A DNA stretch of 9,809 nucleotides, taken from Candidatus Cloacimonadota bacterium (GTDB lineage Bacteria > Cloacimonadota > Cloacimonadia > Cloacimonadales > JAFGVF01). The stretch is from positions 1 through 9,809 of the forward strand of contig JAFGVF010000024.1 of the NCBI GenBank assembly GCA_016938155.1. The letters run 5' to 3'. A model generated the notes under the pieces. It saw only the letters and a list, made by a program, of their open reading frames with translations, was not told where the DNA came from and searched no databases. A program made the translations under genes and the position numbers. Below are positions 6,701-9,809 of the stretch, one piece after another. Within the stretch, counting starts at the first letter, position 1; each line of letters starts with the position of its first letter.

Positions 6701-8376
6701 TCTCCCATCAAATTACACCCATCATTGAAGTAATTGACATAAAAAGATTCGGAGTCGGAGTAAACAATATCATTCACGAGCTTTGCAGCAAGTAAGGGAG
6801 CACTCATGTTTCTCAGTCCCCAATTAAAAATACTGTCAATAATCTGACCGGAAATCATATTTTGCATATAGTGATGTGAAGTAACTTGTGTCATCCCAAT
6901 TGCTGTAATAGCACCTTTAGGTTGAGTAGGAGTACCGTATCGAACAAAGGAATCTGTTACACTGCTACCATCATATCTCCCAGTATTGCTGTTTACAAGT
7001 ATGCAATGCGGCATCATAATCCCGTTCGTGAACTCAGTTTCGGCAGGGAGAGGATTCCACCCACTCATCCAAACCCTACCTCGATAAACGAAGAAGGATA
7101 CTCCCTGATTAAACGCTGTTTGCATCAGGTCTTCCTGGGGGTCATCATAATACTCAGTAAAGGTATAGTTGGGATTTATATTGAGAGCAGCATATTTCAT
7201 AAACAAATTCAGATAAATAAGCGATTGTTCTAAACTATAAGATTGCCCGACCAGAAGCATATGGTTATACCACTCATCGGGTTGAACCAACGGGTCGCGT
7301 TCATAAGTAAATACTTTGTTTACCATAGTCTGAAAATGAGTAACATTCTCAGCAGGTATTCTACCAATGAATACATCACCAAGCAGATCATTACCAGCCA
7401 GCTGTGTATAGGGATAGTCACTTGCTTTGTCATTCGGCATCCAACATTCAATCGGCATATCTCCTGTGACATCACCTATCAGTAAAACATATTCCGGTCT
7501 GATGAAATAATTGTTATAAACTAATTGGATTTGTGCTTTCACTTCAGCGGTTGTTGAACCGCAGTCGGCTGTAGATATCGCCTGAACTTTGTATCCTTTC
7601 TGCTTCTTCCATTTAATAAACTCAGCTAATTTGTCCTGATAGTCTTGGTCATCATTTGCTCCGTAGATAATAAGTAGTCTTTTATTATCCATAGGAATAG
7701 TACGATCAATTACTTCTTCATAATTCGTAATTAGTGCCTGATACAATGGTTCAAAGCTGGGAGAATATGCAATTGGTGCTTCCATCTCATTTAAACTCGG
7801 TGTATTGGAATAGTTAATCCGGTATGTTACGCTTTCTGTTACTTCCAGGCTTCGAGTAGCGGGATTATAACTAAATGGACAGAAGGTCATGCCTACTACC
7901 CTGAAATCCCTGATTATCTTTGGTTCAGATATAGACTCCGTTTCATAGGGATATGATGAATTAGAATTATAGAAATCAGCATTGAACGCAAATGTTCGAT
8001 CATTCTCTGCTACATCCTCCTGAACTGGAGCCGGCACGAAGTTATCAATCTGATAGGTTTGTTTATTGACTATCTCCAGAGATGCGGAACCGTGATAGGG
8101 AATAGCTACCAGCGTGGAGTAGATCGGTAATTCCGGTAATCCCTCCTCAGGTGTCAGTCCGTCACTTTGGATGGCAAGTCGTTTAAATGGTATATTGTTA
8201 ATCTCCTCAGTAAGAATCTCGAAATCGGGAAGATTAAATTCTAATGTAGTGTGTGTTGCTGTTGATTCAAGTACCTGGAAATGCTTAACAGCTTCCTGTG
8301 AATTGTTAACTCCAAACAGAGAGGCATTCATAAGAATGCAGAAAGCTGAAAGCAGAATGATTAGTTTTTTTCTCAT
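3751..8376 (-). CDS. Secreted gingipain-like (C25) multidomain protein with T9SS-type sorting domain, probable pseudopeptidase
   Basis: The protein has 1541 residues. The start at 8376 has AGAGGT eight bases upstream and is followed by a signal peptide (1 to about 22). Next come a C25 propeptide-like region (about 25-230, with PELPIYSTLVAIP) and a C25 fold (about 233-570). That fold shows RLLIIYGA, YVLLIGDV and GNDLLGDVFIGRIPA. The dyad positions appear changed: YxGHG reads YRGRV (Arg434), and the Cys position reads NSNTG (Ser463). Beta-sandwich modules (about 570-890) and a nidogen-like module (about 910-1145, FYGRDYDEVYVCSNGF) follow. After these come another beta domain, a carboxypeptidase-regulatory-like segment (about 1268-1350), fibronectin III (about 1355-1440) and a FlgD-like sorting domain (1457-1541, YPNPFNP to the C-terminus). 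Such proteins cross the outer membrane by T9SS-like systems and are attached or released. It lies 22 bases after a paralog and ends at a strong terminator. Peptidase activity is doubtful, but the fold assignment is good. Confidence 0.85.
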   Translation of the reverse strand: MRKKLIILLSAFCILMNASLFGVNNSQEAVKHFQVLESTATHTTLEFNLPDFEILTEEINNIPFKRLAIQSDGLTPEEGLPELPIYSTLVAIPYHGSASLEIVNKQTYQIDNFVPAPVQEDVAENDRTFAFNADFYNSNSSYPYETESISEPKIIRDFRVVGMTFCPFSYNPATRSLEVTESVTYRINYSNTPSLNEMEAPIAYSPSFEPLYQALITNYEEVIDRTIPMDNKRLLIIYGANDDQDYQDKLAEFIKWKKQKGYKVQAISTADCGSTTAEVKAQIQLVYNNYFIRPEYVLLIGDVTGDMPIECWMPNDKASDYPYTQLAGNDLLGDVFIGRIPAENVTHFQTMVNKVFTYERDPLVQPDEWYNHMLLVGQSYSLEQSLIYLNLFMKYAALNINPNYTFTEYYDDPQEDLMQTAFNQGVSFFVYRGRVWMSGWNPLPAETEFTNGIMMPHCILVNSNTGRYDGSSVTDSFVRYGTPTQPKGAITAIGMTQVTSHHYMQNMISGQIIDSIFNWGLRNMSAPLLAAKLVNDIVYSDSESFYVNYFNDGCNLMGDPTVEVFIGTPQPIIVEYPESVYPGQSCYPVHVEDNDGSSLEGAVVTLVNDANMQLITETDAYGNALIELPDDLVDNTSFTLTVSKHDHVPVYEEIQVINSDGINITSVSFLDAMGGDNDGVPDAGETISFNLTLANLGNTNITNPTITMSTDDPYLTILQNSALFNTIPAGSSTTATSVFQIHIAGNTPPDYHGVVNLEVSGQDYSAYLHINVQNGNIEITNITLDDDNGILEAWETTSFILSLTNSGNHAISELNVELSCESDIIILRDNHAFYGFMDCGEEVNNSGDLLTISARDQQLPGFDIEITAHFYDEAGFSQFETFRIPTGTPDLTSPTGPDNFGHYIYHSSDTAYPNAPVYEWIGIAPDEGGNGTHFSGIIDDGLDHDLGDDVGSITIDNTALPFTFTFYGRDYDEVYVCSNGFLTFVPTELGNFQNYPIPGPMCPDPLIAPFWDDMFFQDGSNGGIFYWYDDINHYFVIEWYNATNGYLTDGYTPEQFEVILYDPIYYPTSTGDGMIKFQYHTFNDIDDGISISNPLCAGQYSSIGISDHTGTDGIQYLFDQDYAPTAQALADGTAILISGEPISELAYVLSIDDVLFCDYEIGNGNSLPDSGEEFFLCANISNQSSFNQENVEIEFSCTDDNVVIGDFNSNISLIPAYSTIQAWVPVTIPAGVPNGIAYNFPVAMQASGYEEFVYNVTLVTGYDAGISTSIGIVNGIVSVDVGTPDLSQALINDGLFLYAGVSSEGVYKFFLELEREYNLVSYLAHYAPGIMNNIVLTTANPVLNDYDFLLNLLAEPTGLFGFLNGTVLNLQWSEPETDYPVLGYNLYRSLNEGSFELIASPVQVLYQDTITEDGLYTYFTEAVYEEGISYPSANFAINVTTANEEGEIPFITQLNGSYPNPFNPITNISYSLAEQGKVKISIYNIRGQVVRTLVNEVQPSGNHTIQWNGKDNNNIDCATGLYMYRFQANGVDTIRKALMLK
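3944..3969. repeat. 26-bp direct repeat in the sorting-domain coding region, copy 1
   Basis: These 26 bases are identical to 8592-8617 and encode the same segment (SLAEQGKV) of the FlgD-like sorting domain in the two paralogs. A second exact 20-base match lies at 3779-3798 and 8427-8446. The copies are 4648 bp apart in the same orientation, enough for occasional recombination. They reflect gene duplication, not a separate element. Confidence 0.9.
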
Positions 8377-8398
8377 AAATATTTACCTCTTAGATAGT

Positions 8399-9809
8399 CT
8401 ATTTAAGCATCAATGCTTTTCTGATAGTATCTACGCCATTTGCCTGTAATCGATACATATATAATCCGGTGGCACAATCATGATTATCATCATCCTTGCC
8501 ATTCCATTGAATGGAATATTGTCCGGCAGATTGGGTATCATTAAGTAGAGTACGAACCAGCTGACCACGGATGTTATAGATGCTTATATTCACCTTCCCC
8601 TGTTCTGCCAGGGAATATAAGATATTAGTTGTTGGATTAAATGGATTGGGGTAATTACCGTTAAGTTTTGTAACTAAAGGGTTCTCATCACCCTCATTTC
8701 CGGTTGTAACATTGATCACAAAGATATCTGAAGGATAACTGATACCTTCGTTATAGACTGCTTCGACATAATATGTGTACAACCCGTTAACCGGCAATAC
8801 ATCCTGATATCCCGTTCCGGTCGGAGAAGCTATGAGTTCAAATTCTCCCTCATTCAGAGAACGGTAAATATTATATCCTTGTACGGGATAGTTGCCGACA
8901 GTTGGTGCAATCCACATAAGGTTCAGTGTTGAGTCATTAAGAAAACCGAGTAATCCTGTTGGTACAGGGAGTGGTTCCAGCAGGAAGTCATTATCATTAA
9001 GAACAGGATTAGCGCTTCCTAACGCAACATCGCTTAACAGTCCGGGAGCATAATGAGCAAGCTCAGCCCTTAGTTGATAAGCATTCCCGAGAGGCAGGAA
9101 TAGCTTGTATTCACCGTCTTCTTGAACCTGACTATTTGTATTTTCACTTCTGACAATCCCTTGAGAAAAATCAGGAGTACCGGATTCTACTGAAACATTC
9201 CCGTTAACAATTCCTGAATAGGAAATCTGAGCTAAAGGAGCATCAATAGTCTGACTGAAGCCATATATATAGTTATCAAAGTTTTCAGAACTTAGAACTA
9301 CATGGAAGGATAAGTGTTCTGTTGCAGTAAGACCTGCCGGAATTGTAACCGGTATCCATTTCTGGAATATGCTCTGAGGAGGAATGCGAGGAATCAATTC
9401 ATTATAATCCCCGAATGATACATTATCATTGCTGCAATTGAGTTCAAAACCGATATTCTCAAGCACATCAGGAGTTGTATTGGTAACATTAATGCACAAA
9501 TATACACTTTCAGGCGAATTCATTAGTCCATCCATATTGCCTGTCTCATAATCACTGAATAATACTTCGTCAACACTTAGGAGATATGATAATTCCTCAT
9601 TTGGTTCACCACTTATGAGGATTGCTGACCCATCAAAAAGAGCTTGGGAGGAAGGTGCATAGACCTGATCAAATAGATATTGTATCCCGTCAGTTCCGGT
9701 ATGGTCACTTATCCCAATTGAACTATAATTTCCTGACCAAGGAGGATAGTTAGTAGAATCACCTTCACCAACATCATTGAATGTATGATATTGTATCTTT
9801 ATCTTGCCA
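8399..9809 (-). CDS. Large secreted protein with T9SS-type sorting domain, C-terminal 469 residues (gene runs off the window end)
   Basis: The frame is open from base 9809 to a TAG at 8399. The first internal Met, at 9535, is not the start, because the 91 codons before it are clearly homologous to the neighbour. The visible product matches the last 469 residues of the downstream C25-like protein, starting at its QYHTFND segment. In order it has the end of a nidogen-like module (SSIGISDHTGTDGIQYLFDQ), a beta domain, a carboxypeptidase-regulatory-like segment (YSGIVNGNVSVESGTPDFSQ), fibronectin III and the FlgD-like sorting domain (YPNPFNPTTNILYSL through KALMLK). The last 87 residues are about 80 percent identical by eye between the two. 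The catalytic part, if any, lies outside the window, so peptidase identity cannot be stated. It is expected at the cell surface and is probably co-transcribed with the neighbour. Confidence 0.85.
   Translation of the reverse strand, partial: GKIKIQYHTFNDVGEGDSTNYPPWSGNYSSIGISDHTGTDGIQYLFDQVYAPSSQALFDGSAILISGEPNEELSYLLSVDEVLFSDYETGNMDGLMNSPESVYLCINVTNTTPDVLENIGFELNCSNDNVSFGDYNELIPRIPPQSIFQKWIPVTIPAGLTATEHLSFHVVLSSENFDNYIYGFSQTIDAPLAQISYSGIVNGNVSVESGTPDFSQGIVRSENTNSQVQEDGEYKLFLPLGNAYQLRAELAHYAPGLLSDVALGSANPVLNDNDFLLEPLPVPTGLLGFLNDSTLNLMWIAPTVGNYPVQGYNIYRSLNEGEFELIASPTGTGYQDVLPVNGLYTYYVEAVYNEGISYPSDIFVINVTTGNEGDENPLVTKLNGNYPNPFNPTTNILYSLAEQGKVNISIYNIRGQLVRTLLNDTQSAGQYSIQWNGKDDDNHDCATGLYMYRLQANGVDTIRKALMLK
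8592..8617. repeat. 26-bp direct repeat in the sorting-domain coding region, copy 2
   Basis: Identical to 3944-3969 and in the same orientation. It sits in the sorting-domain region of the upstream paralog. Flanking bases diverge mostly at third codon positions, as expected for a retained coding duplication. Confidence 0.9.

Noticed and set aside
6886..7485. Plus-strand open frames inside the C25 domain
   Set aside because: They are antisense to a well-conserved minus-strand domain and have irregular, low-complexity-like products with no motifs.
8377..8398. The two C25-like minus-strand genes as one gene broken by a stop or frameshift
   Set aside because: The upstream protein ends exactly at a complete sorting domain (KALMLK). 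The downstream one begins with its own ribosome site and signal peptide, so these are two genes.

Overview
The window looks like chromosomal DNA of an uncultured, Gram-negative-type bacterium that uses T9SS-like (Por) secretion. Two adjacent minus-strand proteins end in the YPNPFNP / FlgD-like C-terminal sorting domain. This architecture, together with a compact AsnRS ending in REVIPFPR, resembles Candidatus Cloacimonadota (Cloacimonas-like) genomes more than Bacteroidetes. The phylum call is inference from protein style, not from a marker gene.

Layout. Bases 1-292 hold the N-terminal part of an unrecognised minus-strand gene. It diverges from a small plus-strand gene (417-872) for a putatively exported 151-residue beta-rich protein. 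The 124-bp divergent spacer carries three TGTCAA/TTGACA boxes in alternating orientation, 19-20 bp apart. Bases 873-1207 are non-coding: a helically phased GGAC repeat that forms a long inverted repeat, a diverged dispersed repeat, a 16-bp direct repeat, and the UUCG-loop terminator of the convergent minus-strand unit. That unit (3512 to 1208) is a probable two-gene operon: a Gfo/Idh/MocA oxidoreductase followed 13 nt later by asnS. Upstream of it is a roughly 190-bp gap with a candidate promoter and a second copy of the dispersed repeat. Bases 3703-3730 are the terminator of the next minus-strand unit.

Bases 3751-9809 are a tandem pair of large secreted proteins on the minus strand. The downstream one is complete (1541 aa): signal peptide, C25-type propeptide, gingipain-like C25 fold, several beta-sandwich modules, a nidogen-like module, fibronectin III and sorting domain. 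The upstream one is cut by the window end, but its visible 469 residues are collinear with the last 469 of its neighbour. The genes are 22 nt apart and probably co-transcribed into the shared terminator.

The main observation is that the complete C25 protein appears to have lost both catalytic dyad residues: Arg434 sits where His is expected and Ser463 where Cys is expected. It is probably a secreted pseudopeptidase used as a surface or binding scaffold. No tRNA, rRNA, CRISPR array, insertion sequence or origin was recognised.
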